A stretch of 64,000 bases of DNA from Actinomycetes bacterium (GCA_025360585.1 JANYBW010000053.1:1-64000), one strand, 5' to 3'; positions 33,378-43,242 are shown, counted from the first letter of the stretch. Notes: generated by a model not told the origin, from the letters alone. A program made the numbers and translations.

Positions 33378-34016
33378 ATGAGCACCACATGGTTGATACG
33401 AGCAGGCGAAGACGCGAAACTCGCCAATGCCTTTGAGTCCGCGAAAAAGGTCGGCGTCGGCTGGTCCGATCTGGAAGGTGTCGAGGACCTGCGTTTCGTT
33501 GAGCGCGCGGAAGTCGCTAGCGCCCTGCGCTCGGCCGGTAAATCGGCATCGGTGGCCTCGCTCGATGCTGACGAATTAATCGCATTCCGCGACACCCTCG
33601 CGCTCGGCGATCTCGTTGTAACCCCCGATCCCGTCTCGCGCCAGGTTCTCGTGGGCGAAATCGCAAGCGACTACGACTTCAACGAAACTGCCACCGTCGG
33701 CACCTGTCACCACGTTCGTGAGGTGTTGTGGTTAGGGCGAATCGACCGCGACTTGCTGACCGCAGAATTACGTACCGATACCAACTTTCGCCGGACATTG
33801 AAGCCGTCCGCTCGCGAGGCCGATTGGGTTGCGCTCGCCGAACGGCTCCGCAACGGCGAACGTTTAGCGGGGCCCCGCAAATCAACTGCGCCCCGAGGTC
33901 GCCTTGAAGCGATCGAAGCGGAACGTGCCGCGTCCGAGCGTAAATGCGGTGCGTGTGGCTACATGAAACGATCGACCCAGTTCGACGAATCGGGTGTCTG
34001 CGTCGACTGTCGCTAA
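33378..34016 (+). CDS. Mrr-N-like (PUA/EVE-like) domain protein with C-terminal zinc ribbon
   Basis: A 212-residue protein. The first 125 residues resemble the N-terminal domain attached to many Mrr-type restriction nucleases: TWLIRAGEDAKL, then VGVGWSDLEGV, a LGDLVVTPDP strand and VLVGEIASDYDF. No nuclease domain follows; instead the C terminus has a four-Cys zinc ribbon (C-x2-C near residue 190, C-x2-C about 17 residues later). The fold class suggests reading modified or foreign nucleic acid, but that is inference. ATG 33378 matches the domain start; the frame's earlier ATG at 33324 adds 18 unlikely residues. Confidence 0.55.
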   Translation: MSTTWLIRAGEDAKLANAFESAKKVGVGWSDLEGVEDLRFVERAEVASALRSAGKSASVASLDADELIAFRDTLALGDLVVTPDPVSRQVLVGEIASDYDFNETATVGTCHHVREVLWLGRIDRDLLTAELRTDTNFRRTLKPSAREADWVALAERLRNGERLAGPRKSTAPRGRLEAIEAERAASERKCGACGYMKRSTQFDESGVCVDCR

Positions 34017-34066
34017 TCGCGGCCCACTGGTTTGATTCCGCCCCGATCTGTGATCGACTAGCCAAT

Positions 34067-35491
34067 ATGTGGAAACTTCCAGTTGCCATAGCCGTGGCCG
34101 GCTCGACCCTCTTGGGGATTGCTGGTGCCAATAGTTCGCCCGCGCAAGCAGCTGCGATTTCGCGCGCTGCGGATCCGATCGTGTTGACCGGCGCGCAGAT
34201 CCCGACGATGGCCGGCGGGGTGCGCACCAACATTGTTGGCTTCCGCTGGACGGGTGCGGCATGGGTTCAGTTGCCGGTCCAGATCGATGAACGCGCGATT
34301 GTGAATTTCGCCAAAATTTATAACAACCCTTCCGCATCGTTTTATGGCAGCTCACCTTCGCTGGTGAATCAATTGGTGTACACGTCATCCACGACGTTTA
34401 CGGGCGCCGACCCTGATTCGAAATTTGATGCCAATGATGAGCTCGTATTCATGGCTCGCGACTCAGGGCTTGCCGCACCGACTGGCACATTGCCCGTGGG
34501 AGTTACCGCCGGCACCGGTGTAGAAATCCACGTGACTGATCCGATTACGCCTGCGAATGAGGGGTTTGTCTATCTGTTTCGTAGCGCGGTTGGGAGCGGT
34601 TTGAAACAAAGCGCCGGCAAGACCTACGTGCGGTATTCGTTCAAACTCACCTCCGGTGCGTACAAAACGACCTACAACTTGACCGGTGGTTCAAACCCGG
34701 AGAACTCACTCGTGACGGCAGCGAGCTACAAGCAGCACTTCTCGAATCGGTGGCTCTCGGATCAACTCAACGTGACTGCCCCCGGCGCGACCAAAGTCGA
34801 CATCCTCGACCGCAACAAAGTGCTCTTCGCTCCGAACATTTGTGTGCGCAGCGAAGACACATTCGATGCAACTGGGCCGTACGGCTCCGCCGAGGGCGCG
34901 TTCATCGTTAATAAAGCCGGGCCCGTTCGCGCAATTCGTTCCTATATTGGCGCGAACAGCGGGCCGAGTACGCAACGAACGCACGTCTTTTACGACCAGC
35001 GCGAAGATGTGCGAACTGAATTGCGAGTCCACTCGATCGGATCAGTCATGGACCTCCTCGACTACAGCCCGGCTGCGGCGGGCATGACCTACCGCAACAG
35101 CGCCAATCCGTCGGGCGTAACGATCGACGGTACGAACGACTCGCTCAACAACGCCGCGTCGTCGTGGGAGCAGGTGACCGGCCCGCAGGGAACCATCACT
35201 CACGTCTACAGCACAGGCGGAACGTTTACGCCGACCGCGATCGGTTATTACCTCGACTCCACCACACCGTCTGATCCTCAATGTACCGGCGATGCGTTTG
35301 CGTACGGCACGAGCGGTAACTACATCAACTCGACGTTGCCGTGTACCGATCCGGGATTGAATTGTGTCGACTCGTTGAATTTCACGCGCTCGATGTTCTT
35401 CGATTCTCCGGGAGGTACGGCGGCATCTGCTTCCCAACACGCAGTAGAAACCGCGCAACCGTTATTGGCGAGCACCGCAGCCTGGCAATAA
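34067..35491 (+). CDS. Large secreted protein of unknown function
   Basis: A 474-residue protein with a signal peptide (LPVAIAVAGSTLLGIAGANS, Ala-rich cleavage region). The beta-rich body contains a Ca-loop-like DPDSKFDANDELVF at about residues 120-133 and a WVQLPVQIDER strand near residue 65. Several cysteines in the C-terminal third could form disulfides. It does not match an enzyme family I know. ATG 34067 gives a clean signal peptide; earlier codons in frame overlap the upstream gene. Alone between the zinc-ribbon gene and the ABC operon. Confidence 0.65.
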   Translation: MWKLPVAIAVAGSTLLGIAGANSSPAQAAAISRAADPIVLTGAQIPTMAGGVRTNIVGFRWTGAAWVQLPVQIDERAIVNFAKIYNNPSASFYGSSPSLVNQLVYTSSTTFTGADPDSKFDANDELVFMARDSGLAAPTGTLPVGVTAGTGVEIHVTDPITPANEGFVYLFRSAVGSGLKQSAGKTYVRYSFKLTSGAYKTTYNLTGGSNPENSLVTAASYKQHFSNRWLSDQLNVTAPGATKVDILDRNKVLFAPNICVRSEDTFDATGPYGSAEGAFIVNKAGPVRAIRSYIGANSGPSTQRTHVFYDQREDVRTELRVHSIGSVMDLLDYSPAAAGMTYRNSANPSGVTIDGTNDSLNNAASSWEQVTGPQGTITHVYSTGGTFTPTAIGYYLDSTTPSDPQCTGDAFAYGTSGNYINSTLPCTDPGLNCVDSLNFTRSMFFDSPGGTAASASQHAVETAQPLLASTAAWQ

Positions 35492-35532
35492 TCAGCGCTG
35501 CGCGTTGCGCCTGAGCTCTAACCTCAGGTTCG

Positions 35533-36477
35533 ATGACGATTGAAGTTTCCGAACTCAGCAAAGCATTCGTCACCGGTCGTAAAGCTCGTCGCAAGACAGT
35601 CGATGCCGTCCGAGATATTTCATTCAGTGTCGCGGCTGGTGAACGCGTCGCGTTTATCGGCCCGAACGGAGCGGGAAAGTCGACGTCGATCAAGATGCTG
35701 ACCGGCATTTTGCACCCGAGTGCCGGAACCATCTCGGTGCTCGGCTTGGTTCCGTGGCAACAGCGCCGGCAATTGGCCATGCGGATCGGAACGTTGTTCG
35801 GCCAACGTTCCCAATTGTGGTTTGAGCTCACACCCCGCCAATCATTTCGGATGCTTGGCGCGATCTTTGGTCTAAGCGATCAACACCTGGTGCGTCGCGT
35901 CGATGAACTGGGCGAGCTCCTCGATGCTGGCCACCTCTGGGATACGCCCGTGCGATCGCAATCGCTCGGCCAACGGATGCGCTGCGAACTTGCCGCATGC
36001 ATGCTGCACGAACCCGAAATTTTGTTTCTCGACGAGCCGACGATCGGGCTCGACCTTTTGGGAAAACAGCTGTTTCGCGATCTCATCGTTCGTCTCAATC
36101 AACAGCGAAACACCACGATCTTTTTGACCTCACACGATGTCGCCGATATCGAGTCGGTTGCTGAACGAGTGATCGTGATCAACCACGGTGAAGTCATCTA
36201 CGACGATTCGGTTGAGGCAATGCGGCGCTCGTTGTTCGCAACCAAATATGTAGACGTTGGGCTCGCCCATCCAGCCGAGGCTCCGAGCCTGGTTGGTGTG
36301 ACAATCGCTCAACACAGCCCCACGATGTTGCGATTGGTTGTCGATACCGAAGCTCAATCAATTGGCACCGTCGTCAATGCCGTATTGTCGTCGCTGCCCG
36401 TCGCGGATTTGTCGATTGCGGATCCGCCGTTGGAGTCGGTGATCGCTTCGATCTATTCGACCGCGCGAACGCCATGA
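35533..36477 (+). CDS. ABC-2-type exporter ATP-binding subunit
   Basis: A 314-residue NatA/DrrA-like ATPase. Walker A is [14 protein letters not shown] (about residues 44-57) and Walker B is [14 protein letters not shown]. The signature loop is [19 protein letters not shown] in place of LSGGQ, usual for this clade. The H-loop is LTSHDV. It powers the two permeases encoded directly downstream with 4-bp ATGA overlaps. The solute is unknown; related triple operons are annotated as drug or viologen exporters. Confidence 0.9.
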   Translation: MTIEVSELSKAFVTGRKARRKTVDAVRDISFSVAAGERVAFIGPNGAGKSTSIKMLTGILHPSAGTISVLGLVPWQQRRQLAMRIGTLFGQRSQLWFELTPRQSFRMLGAIFGLSDQHLVRRVDELGELLDAGHLWDTPVRSQSLGQRMRCELAACMLHEPEILFLDEPTIGLDLLGKQLFRDLIVRLNQQRNTTIFLTSHDVADIESVAERVIVINHGEVIYDDSVEAMRRSLFATKYVDVGLAHPAEAPSLVGVTIAQHSPTMLRLVVDTEAQSIGTVVNAVLSSLPVADLSIADPPLESVIASIYSTARTP

Positions 36478-37256
36478 ATCTACGAATCTTGCGTACCGCG
36501 TTTGGCACCGCGACCCGTCGAGCCTTGCGCGAGCCCGGCAGTTTCTTCGTCGCCACGGGCTTTTACGTTGCGGTGGTTGCGATGGTGGGAACGCTGTGGC
36601 GAGTCGCCGCGGCATCGCACCACGGAACGCTCGCGGGGTACACGGCCGTGGGATTGTTCTGGTACATCGCGGCGTCGGAATCGGCGACAATGGCGATCAG
36701 CCTTCGCCTGGTTGAAGAAATCGGCGACGACATTGTCAGTGGAGCCATAGCGGTTGAAATGTTGCGGCCGGTGTCGGTGGTCGCGGTGAGAATCGCAGCC
36801 GAATTTGGTCGAGCGGTTCCGAAACTCATCAGTTGCATTTTGGCCGGCACCGCGGTGTCGTTGGTGGTCGTTGGGCCCCCGCGCAACGTTGGGGCTGCAT
36901 TGTTAAGCGCCATTTCGCTAGTACTCGCTATTTTGTGCAACATCGCTGCGCAACACGCGTTTGCTGGCATCGCGTTTTGGATCCGCGACGCGCGCTCTAC
37001 ATGGTTTCTCTACCAAAAATTTGTGTTCGTGCTGGGCGGGATGCTGTTACCAATTCAAATACTTCCGACCGCACTGGAACAGATCGCACGCGCGCTCCCC
37101 TTCACCGCGATGGCGTACGCTCCGGCGCGCTTGGCCGCGGGATTCTTCGAACCAGAGTTGCTACTGGTGCAGAGCGCATGGTTGGTCGTTTTGATCGGGG
37201 TCGCGGCAGCAACGTTCCAAGCGGGCGAGCGCCGACTGCAAGTTGTGGGCGGATGA
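36474..37256 (+). CDS. ABC-2-type permease, first subunit
   Basis: A 260-residue membrane protein with about six hydrophobic segments. Its family-like block is the cytoplasmic loop after helix 2 ([20 protein letters not shown] and MLRPVS), typical of the ABC2_membrane_6-type pair. Starts within the ATPase stop and ends within the start of the second permease, so all three subunits are made in register. Confidence 0.85.
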   Translation: MNLRILRTAFGTATRRALREPGSFFVATGFYVAVVAMVGTLWRVAAASHHGTLAGYTAVGLFWYIAASESATMAISLRLVEEIGDDIVSGAIAVEMLRPVSVVAVRIAAEFGRAVPKLISCILAGTAVSLVVVGPPRNVGAALLSAISLVLAILCNIAAQHAFAGIAFWIRDARSTWFLYQKFVFVLGGMLLPIQILPTALEQIARALPFTAMAYAPARLAAGFFEPELLLVQSAWLVVLIGVAAATFQAGERRLQVVGG

Positions 37257-38017
37257 ACGGCTTACAAGCAACGTTTCGCGGTGCGTGCGCGCAAGCCTGG
37301 GCGAATCGCCGAGGGTTCTGGTTCGAGATCACGGTCATGATTCTCAACGACCTCGTCTGGGTCGTGTTTTGGGTGTTGTTCTTTCATCGAGTCGGTACCG
37401 TGCGCGGCTGGAACACCAACCGAATTTTGATGTTGCAGGCGATTCTTACGACTGGCGGTGGGATCGTGCTCGGCGTATTTGCAAACGCTCGAAACATCGG
37501 ACGGCTCGCCGCCGATGGCGAGCTCGACGCGGCGCTTGCGTTGCCCGTACCCACGCTTGCCTATATTTTGGTGCGCAAGATCCAGGCCTTGAATCTTGGT
37601 GACACGATCTTTGGTGTGGTGTTGTTTGTTGCGATTGGGCATCCGAGCCCGAGCCGAGTCGCGATGTTCCTAGGTGGCAGTGCGATCGCGGCGACGGTAC
37701 TGACCGGGTTTTTGGTTCTGATTGGTTCGTCGTCGTTTTTTGTCGGCCGAAACGAGGGGAGCGAACTTGGGTTTCATGCGATAGTGATGTTTGGGTCCTA
37801 TCCCATTGATGTTTTCACCGGGGCGGGGCGCGCAATGCTGTATTCGGTTGTGCCGGCCGCGTTTATCGCTGCGGTTCCTGCTCGGCTCGTCGACTCGTTC
37901 GATCCGGGGCTCGCCGCGGGAGCGGCCGCGGCTGCCGTGGTCTTCGCGACACTTGGAGTGGTCGCCTTTAACCTTGGCTTGCGGCGCTACACGAGCGGCA
38001 ACGTCTGGAAGCTTTAG
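37253..38017 (+). CDS. ABC-2-type permease (DUF990-like), second subunit
   Basis: A 254-residue membrane protein with about six helices. It includes the ARNIGRLAADGELDAALALP motif of the DUF990/ABC2_membrane_6 family and a MFGSYPIDVFTG loop before helix 5. ATG 37253 lies within the end of the first permease. Forms the heterodimeric channel with it. The stop is 9 bp before the next gene, which may be co-transcribed. Confidence 0.85.
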   Translation: MNGLQATFRGACAQAWANRRGFWFEITVMILNDLVWVVFWVLFFHRVGTVRGWNTNRILMLQAILTTGGGIVLGVFANARNIGRLAADGELDAALALPVPTLAYILVRKIQALNLGDTIFGVVLFVAIGHPSPSRVAMFLGGSAIAATVLTGFLVLIGSSSFFVGRNEGSELGFHAIVMFGSYPIDVFTGAGRAMLYSVVPAAFIAAVPARLVDSFDPGLAAGAAAAAVVFATLGVVAFNLGLRRYTSGNVWKL

Positions 38018-38026
38018 GATCGAACG

Positions 38027-38464
38027 ATGGCCAATCGTAAAGACACCACCTTCAAGATCGTCACTGGATTTCACCGTTCGGTGTTTCGTGCGTCGAAAGG
38101 CAAGTTGCTCGGTCGCGGTTCAGGGATGCCGATGCTGGTGCTCACGACGACGGGCCGGAAATCGGGCCAAGCGCGGCCGACGATGTTGTCAACGCCGATG
38201 CAGATTGGTGAATCAATCGTCATCGTGGCTTCTAAGGGAGGCGACGATCGCGATCCAGTTTGGTATCTCAATCTCGTTGCGAATCCTGCGGTCAACGTTG
38301 AGATGAGTGGCACATCCAAAGCGATGACTGCTCGAGTCGCCGAAGGTACCGAACGTGAAGAGCTGTGGTCAAAGCTGACGGTTGACCACGCGAACTACGC
38401 GGGCTACCAAACCAAAACCGATCGTGTGATTCCGGTGATCGTTTTGGATCCGGTCACCGCGTAA
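38027..38464 (+). CDS. Ddn-like F420/flavin-dependent nitroreductase family protein
   Basis: A 145-residue split-beta-barrel protein of the DUF385/Ddn group, recognised by LLGRGSGMPMLVLTTTGRKSG, then VIVASKGGDDRDPVWYLNLV and the NYAGYQTKTDRVIPVIVL tail. Members use coenzyme F420 to reduce quinones or nitro compounds, so its presence suggests F420 synthesis in the host. It follows the ABC operon by 9 bp. Confidence 0.85.
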   Translation: MANRKDTTFKIVTGFHRSVFRASKGKLLGRGSGMPMLVLTTTGRKSGQARPTMLSTPMQIGESIVIVASKGGDDRDPVWYLNLVANPAVNVEMSGTSKAMTARVAEGTEREELWSKLTVDHANYAGYQTKTDRVIPVIVLDPVTA

Positions 38465-38491
38465 CTGCGCTCACCCGAACCGCTAACGCTT

Positions 38492-38559
38492 GCGAACCTC
38501 GCCGCCGCGGCCAGGCCGGTATGCGCCGGCGGCCCCCGATCGGCGACGACGAGGTTCGC
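38492..38559. terminator. Long inverted repeat between convergent genes
   Basis: GCGAACCTCG (38492-38501) is exactly complementary to CGAGGTTCGC (38550-38559). The inner flanks (CCGCCG versus CGGCGACGA) extend the pairing imperfectly, and a further GC-rich hairpin lies in the loop. Placed between two convergent genes, it probably ends transcription from both sides. Confidence 0.55.
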
Positions 38560-38581
38560 CGCGACCCACTGTTCCCCTTCC

Positions 38582-41023
38582 CTATGGAGCAGCGTAAAAC
38601 GGTACTGATTCGAGGCGTGATCCTGTAGCTACGACGCTGCTTGTGGAGAGGTAGTGATCGCTCGTGATGCCGTCGTAGAGGCGATACACCGAGATCAAGC
38701 CTGATCCTGATCGGCGTGCACCGTAGAACGCGATGCCTTCGAGCTTCCACGCTTTGGCGACCAAGGTGTCACGTTCGTTCGTGCTGGTGGTATAGAGGTG
38801 CTCGCCGTTTTTCGGGTTGCGAAGGCGGTAGACGGCCATGGTGGTTGTGCTCGGCGCGGTCGCAGCCTTGAATGCAACGCTGGTCATGGTGTAGTGCGCC
38901 GCGACTAAGGCGTCACGTTCGCTTGCGCTTGTCGTGTAGATGCGGTCGCCAGTGGTGGCGTTCTTGAGCGCAAAGACTGGCGTCGTCATCCCGGCACCGC
39001 TGGTGCTTGGAATTGTGGTCGTGGTAGCCGGGGGCTGGGTGGTTGTGGTAGCCGCAGGCTGCGTGGTCGTCGTGGCCGCAGGCTGCGTGGTCGTTGTGGC
39101 CGCAGGCTGGGTGGTCGTGGTGGCGGCGGGTTGTGTCGTCGTTGTGGCCGCAGGCTGCGTGGTGGTCGTTGGCGGCGGAGGAGTGCTTCCACCGTTCGTC
39201 GGCCAGCTGTACGCCCCGAGGTGTGCCGTGCCAGAGATTCCCAACAGGGTGGCGATGTTGCCCGGTAGCGCTGCGCCGGTCGTGAAACCGGGGCTTCCGA
39301 CCGCTAATCGGTAGTCGTCGTTGGCCGCGTCGACGAACAGCCGTGACAGCGGCACATTGTCGGCAGACGTACTGGCGAGTTCTCGACCGGTGGCACTCTG
39401 CATCGCCGCGAGGTCCGCGTACGACTTGAACTGCGAAACCGATGCTTGCCACTGCATGGCACTCGACGGCGCGGTTGCGGTTGGGCGGGCCCAGAGGTTG
39501 TGGTCGTTCATCGCCAGCATCTGGGTCGAAGCCAAGTGCCGAGGCGAACTGGCGTCCATGCTCGTGAGCAAGGATTTGGTTGCCCGCGAATCGCCGACGA
39601 CGATGTTGTTCGCCACAGTGACGTTGTGGGTATCCCAGGTGATATCGAGTGCGATATCGGATGCCGATGTGTTCGTGCGGGCATCGTCGTAGACCCCGAT
39701 CCCTGCGGCACCGTTGTTCACGACTGTGTTGTTCCAGACCGCAACGTTCGCGGAACCTGAAACCTTGATGCCGTCACTCGCGTTGTTGGCACTCAGGTTG
39801 CCCGCGATGATTCCGTTGCCGGAAACCTCGTAGTACAGACCGTGGCCGCTGTTGTTGATCGCAGTGTTGTTCGTGACAATCGCGTTGTAGTTGGAAAGAT
39901 CGAACCACAATCCATTGGAATCATTGCCTTCAAAGAGGTTGTTCTTCATGATCGTGTCGGAACTCGACGTGATCTTGAAACCCGCGATGGTTGCCGCCGA
40001 ACCGGGTGAGTGATTCCAGTGCTCGATGTTGTTGAATGCAACTCGGTTGTTCACGAACACCAAGCCGTCGGCGTTATTTGCGTGAACGCCGTTGATGCCG
40101 TTGTAGATAAAGAGGCTGTCGGCGACTGCAGAGCCTGGATACAGGATCGAAAGTCCGCGGCCCGCGTTCCATGCGAAGGTGTCGTGATCGAACGTGACGT
40201 TCGGTGTGTTCGCGATGACCGCGCCGGGCACATCCATGTTGTAGTGGCCGGCGTAGTGAGCGAAGCCGATGCCCCGCACTATTGAACCCGACGCACCCGC
40301 AGTGTTGAACTGCATCGCCTTGTCGTACACCGTTGACTCGATGGTGTGACCCGATGGATTGGTTCCCAGCCACAGTTGATTGTTTGCGTTGTCGACGAAG
40401 AAATCGCCTGCACCCATTGATGCTTTCGCCAAGACCTGGCGTTGCGTCACGCCGTCGATGAACACCTGATCGGTGTAGCCCGCGGCTGGATAGTTCGGGT
40501 CGACCATCGTGGATGAGTAGCAGTTGTCGCACACACCGCTTGGGTTCCAATTGTTCTGAACCCACGCGCCGCCCGAAGCGCTGAATTGGTTTGCGATAAC
40601 GCTGCCCTTCATCCATACAGTTTCGTGGGGGTACGCCTGCAACGTGATGCGTTTGAATACCGAGTTCAACGTCTCGCGGTAGGTGCCGCCGCGCAACACG
40701 ATCGTCGCGCCGGGTGCCGCGACCGCCACTGCTTTGGCAACGGTTGCGTACGGCGAAGTTTGGGTACCCGCATTGGAATCTGAACCGTTGTTGGCTACGA
40801 ACGTCGCTCCCGCCGGAATCGCATAGTTGGTGTCCGCGATCGTCGGGACTTCATATCCACCGGCGCTGCTGGCGGTTGCTTGCGACGAATCGTGGCTGAG
40901 TGCCGCGGCGACTCCAGCCGCGGTGAGCGCAAAGGTCGTGACGGTGGCGGTGATCGCACGCGCTCGGCGGACGATGAACCGCGAATGGCTCCGGCTAGTT
41001 CCGAACTGTGATGTCGATGGCAT
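38582..41023 (-). CDS. Secreted parallel beta-helix protein with PAATTTTQ linker and DUF5648-like repeats
   Basis: An 813-residue protein. N-terminal signal/anchor region (AITATVTTFALTAAGVAAAL). A right-handed beta-helix of about 500 residues follows, beginning with the DUF1565-like NGSDSNAGTQTSPYATVAKAV and continuing with NNTAINNSGHGLYYEVSGN-type coils. A low-complexity linker of six to seven P-A-A-T-T-T-T-Q units comes next. Last are three copies of a 40-50-residue DUF5648-like unit, each with a Y-x-T-S/T-S core (DRIYTTSASERD, EHLYTTSTNERD, DHYLSTSS). This suggests a secreted polysaccharide-binding or lyase-like protein; no catalytic residues are claimed. ATG 41023 precedes the basic N-region. 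Confidence 0.8.
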   Translation of the reverse strand: MPSTSQFGTSRSHSRFIVRRARAITATVTTFALTAAGVAAALSHDSSQATASSAGGYEVPTIADTNYAIPAGATFVANNGSDSNAGTQTSPYATVAKAVAVAAPGATIVLRGGTYRETLNSVFKRITLQAYPHETVWMKGSVIANQFSASGGAWVQNNWNPSGVCDNCYSSTMVDPNYPAAGYTDQVFIDGVTQRQVLAKASMGAGDFFVDNANNQLWLGTNPSGHTIESTVYDKAMQFNTAGASGSIVRGIGFAHYAGHYNMDVPGAVIANTPNVTFDHDTFAWNAGRGLSILYPGSAVADSLFIYNGINGVHANNADGLVFVNNRVAFNNIEHWNHSPGSAATIAGFKITSSSDTIMKNNLFEGNDSNGLWFDLSNYNAIVTNNTAINNSGHGLYYEVSGNGIIAGNLSANNASDGIKVSGSANVAVWNNTVVNNGAAGIGVYDDARTNTSASDIALDITWDTHNVTVANNIVVGDSRATKSLLTSMDASSPRHLASTQMLAMNDHNLWARPTATAPSSAMQWQASVSQFKSYADLAAMQSATGRELASTSADNVPLSRLFVDAANDDYRLAVGSPGFTTGAALPGNIATLLGISGTAHLGAYSWPTNGGSTPPPPTTTTQPAATTTTQPAATTTTQPAATTTTQPAATTTTQPAATTTTQPPATTTTIPSTSGAGMTTPVFALKNATTGDRIYTTSASERDALVAAHYTMTSVAFKAATAPSTTTMAVYRLRNPKNGEHLYTTSTNERDTLVAKAWKLEGIAFYGARRSGSGLISVYRLYDGITSDHYLSTSSVVATGSRLESVPFYAAP
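39008..39176. repeat. 24-bp coding tandem repeat (PAATTTTQ units)
   Basis: About seven units of a near-24-bp repeat in the linker of the beta-helix protein, with silent differences in the valine/threonine codons, so selection acts on the protein sequence. A possible length-polymorphic tract. Confidence 0.85.
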
Positions 41024-41237
41024 TGGCCTTGCACTCCTTGCGTCACTGTGCCGGTAGTCACGAAAGACCATCCGATGCACACTCTCCGTGACATAGGTAT
41101 CGGATGGAACCTAGGTGAATATTGAATTTGCCCTAGTAAACCTTTGGTAAAGGTCGGTAATGCTTGTTCCTAGACCGGACGCGCGGATGGCAAACCCACC
41201 ACGCAACGTGGTTGTCGTAGAGTCGTAACCTGCGGCG

Positions 41238-42293
41238 ATGACCAGAATCCCGCTTGAAGTTGCCGACCTCACGGCCGGGTGGCTCACCGAGGTGCTGCAA
41301 CCGTTAGCTCCGGGTGCCGTCGTGGAAGCCGTCCGGGTTGGTGATGCGAATTCCGGCACAACCGGACGCGCTCGCCTTGAGGTCGATTGCCCCGACGAAC
41401 GAGTGCCGCAAACCGTCTTTGTAAAGTTGGCGCCGTTTAGCGACGAGCGTCGAGCGTTTGTCGACGCGCAAAACATGGGAGTTTCCGAAGCGCGGTTTTA
41501 TCGCGATCTCGCGCACGAGGTTCCGGTTCGGACTCCGAACGTCTTGCACTCGAGTTACGACGACGAAGGTCGTTACATCATGGTGTTCGAAGATTTGCTC
41601 GCGACAGGCGCGCATTATCCGACGCAAGACGACGCGGGCTTAGTGTCCGTAGTCGATGGTGTGATTGACAACTTCGCTTCGTTGCACGCAGCGTTTCACG
41701 GCAGCTCACGATTCGATAGTGGCGGCGATCTGGAATGGATTGAGCAACGCAGCCGGGGCTACGGCGCCGCAGGTATGTATATCGAACAAGCCGCGAAGTT
41801 GATCGGAGCAGAAATGCCATCGATCTTTCATGAGATGGTTGCGCTGTACGTCCCGAACGATGAAGCCGTCGCAGCGTTGCTGGCCGCCGGTGACCGCACC
41901 CTGGTGCACGGAGACGCGCATATCGGCAACATGTTTGTCGAGCCGGCTGGTGTCGGCTTCTTGGATTGGGCGGTGCTTGGCTATGCGCCGGGCGTTCGCG
42001 ACGTTGCGTATTTCGTGAACAACTCAGTCACCACGGAGTTTCGCCGTGAACACGAGCGTCGACTGATCGAGCGCTATTGCGGCGGCATCGGCCGAAACGG
42101 CGTGCACCTGACGTTCGACGAGGCGTGGAATCAATATCGCCTGCAAACAATTACCGGTTGGATCGCTGCGGTTGCGACAGCGGGTTTCGGAAGTGCCTTG
42201 CAGCCGATTGAGATTGGGATGCGGGCAACTCAGCGGGCCAACATCGCGCTTGAAGATCTCGATATCGTGGGGCTGTTTCGCTCAGTGCTGTGA
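41238..42293 (+). CDS. Aminoglycoside/choline-kinase-like phosphotransferase
   Basis: A 351-residue protein-kinase-like-fold enzyme. The catalytic loop is TLVHGDAHIGNMFV (about residues 220-233; Brenner-type HGDxHxxN) and the metal Asp is in VGFLDWAVLGY. The N-lobe contains QTVFVKLAP with the ATP Lys and the IMVFEDLL hinge. Related actinobacterial genes sit with acyl-CoA dehydrogenases; the substrate here is unknown. Confidence 0.8.
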   Translation: MTRIPLEVADLTAGWLTEVLQPLAPGAVVEAVRVGDANSGTTGRARLEVDCPDERVPQTVFVKLAPFSDERRAFVDAQNMGVSEARFYRDLAHEVPVRTPNVLHSSYDDEGRYIMVFEDLLATGAHYPTQDDAGLVSVVDGVIDNFASLHAAFHGSSRFDSGGDLEWIEQRSRGYGAAGMYIEQAAKLIGAEMPSIFHEMVALYVPNDEAVAALLAAGDRTLVHGDAHIGNMFVEPAGVGFLDWAVLGYAPGVRDVAYFVNNSVTTEFRREHERRLIERYCGGIGRNGVHLTFDEAWNQYRLQTITGWIAAVATAGFGSALQPIEIGMRATQRANIALEDLDIVGLFRSVL

Positions 42294-42309
42294 GTCGTAA
42301 GCTCACGGC

Positions 42310-42588
42310 ATGTGCCGAAACATCACCGAGCTCCGAGGCCTTGAGCCTCCTGCAACCGAAGTGGAAATCGAGGCTGCGGCGATGCAGTTCGTGCGGAAAG
42401 TCACGGGAATGGCGCGGCCCAATGCCACCATTGCCGCGTTGATGGAACAAGCCGCGGCTGAAATTGCAGTGATCACCACGAACTTGCTGGAGTCCGTTCC
42501 GCAACGGCGCGTGCCGCCCAAGTCGGTCCCGCCGCTGCGCCGACCCGAAGTTCGCGCCCGTCTGGGACTCGAACCATTTCTGAGTTAA
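42310..42588 (+). CDS. DUF2277 family protein
   Basis: A 92-residue small protein with the family's fixed start MCRNITELRGLEPPATEVEI, an AAMQFVRKVTG helix and a Pro/Arg-rich C terminus. Function unknown across the family. 16 bp after the phosphotransferase and 12 bp before the AlkB gene, so probably in one transcript. Confidence 0.85.
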   Translation: MCRNITELRGLEPPATEVEIEAAAMQFVRKVTGMARPNATIAALMEQAAAEIAVITTNLLESVPQRRVPPKSVPPLRRPEVRARLGLEPFLS

Positions 42589-42600
42589 CGGCGCGGTGCG

Positions 42601-43230
42601 GTGAACCAGCTTGAATTATTCGGTGTGGAAGCGCCGACATCGGCGGCCTGGCAGCGCCTCGATCTTGCCGGCGCAAACATACGGTATTGCCGCGCGTTTC
42701 TCGATGCGCGCGACCGCCATTGTTACTTCACTGAGGTGTTGGAAACCACGCCATTGACACAAGACGAAATTGTGATGTTCGGTCGCAAGCTGTTCGTTCC
42801 TCGGCTCGCTTCGTGGCATGGCGAATCAGATACTGGTTACACGTATTCGAACATTGCGTTGGAACCTCGGCCGTGGACACCCGCGTTGTCAGCGTTGAAA
42901 GCGCGCGTTGAGTGCTCGCTGGAAACGCGTTTCAACAGCGTGCTCGTGAATCTGTATCGCGACGGACGAGACAGTGTGGCCTGGCACGCGGACGACGAGC
43001 CAGAACTCGGGCCGGCGCCGTTCATCGCATCGCTGAGCCTCGGTGCGACTCGGCGATTTCAGCTACGCAACCAAGCCGACGCAACGTTGAAACACGCACT
43101 GGATTTGCATGATGGCAGCCTGCTGACGATGGCCGGCGCCACTCAACACGAGTGGATGCACCAAATACCAAAGACAAAACGCGAGGTTGGGCCACGCCTC
43201 AATCTCACGTTCCGCACCGTCGTGAAGTAG
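42601..43230 (+). CDS. AlkB-like 2OG-Fe(II) oxygenase
   Basis: A 209-residue dioxygenase of the short ALKBH2-like type that reverses N-alkyl damage in DNA. Iron ligands are in VAWHADDEPELG (HxD) and the His of TQHEWMHQIPK; the 2-oxoglutarate Arg is in PRLNLTFR. The substrate-lid region YTYSNIALEP is also typical. GTG start at 42601. Together with the Tag gene about 13 kb away, the region carries two alkylation-repair functions. Confidence 0.9.
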   Translation: MNQLELFGVEAPTSAAWQRLDLAGANIRYCRAFLDARDRHCYFTEVLETTPLTQDEIVMFGRKLFVPRLASWHGESDTGYTYSNIALEPRPWTPALSALKARVECSLETRFNSVLVNLYRDGRDSVAWHADDEPELGPAPFIASLSLGATRRFQLRNQADATLKHALDLHDGSLLTMAGATQHEWMHQIPKTKREVGPRLNLTFRTVVK

Positions 43231-43242
43231 CTGTTTGGGCAC

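Noticed and set aside
39008-39176. CRISPR-like regular repeat
   Set aside because: No spacers; the repeat is contiguous and coding.
38940-39314. Forward Val-rich ORF
   Set aside because: Antisense shadow of the PAATTTTQ repeats of the beta-helix gene.
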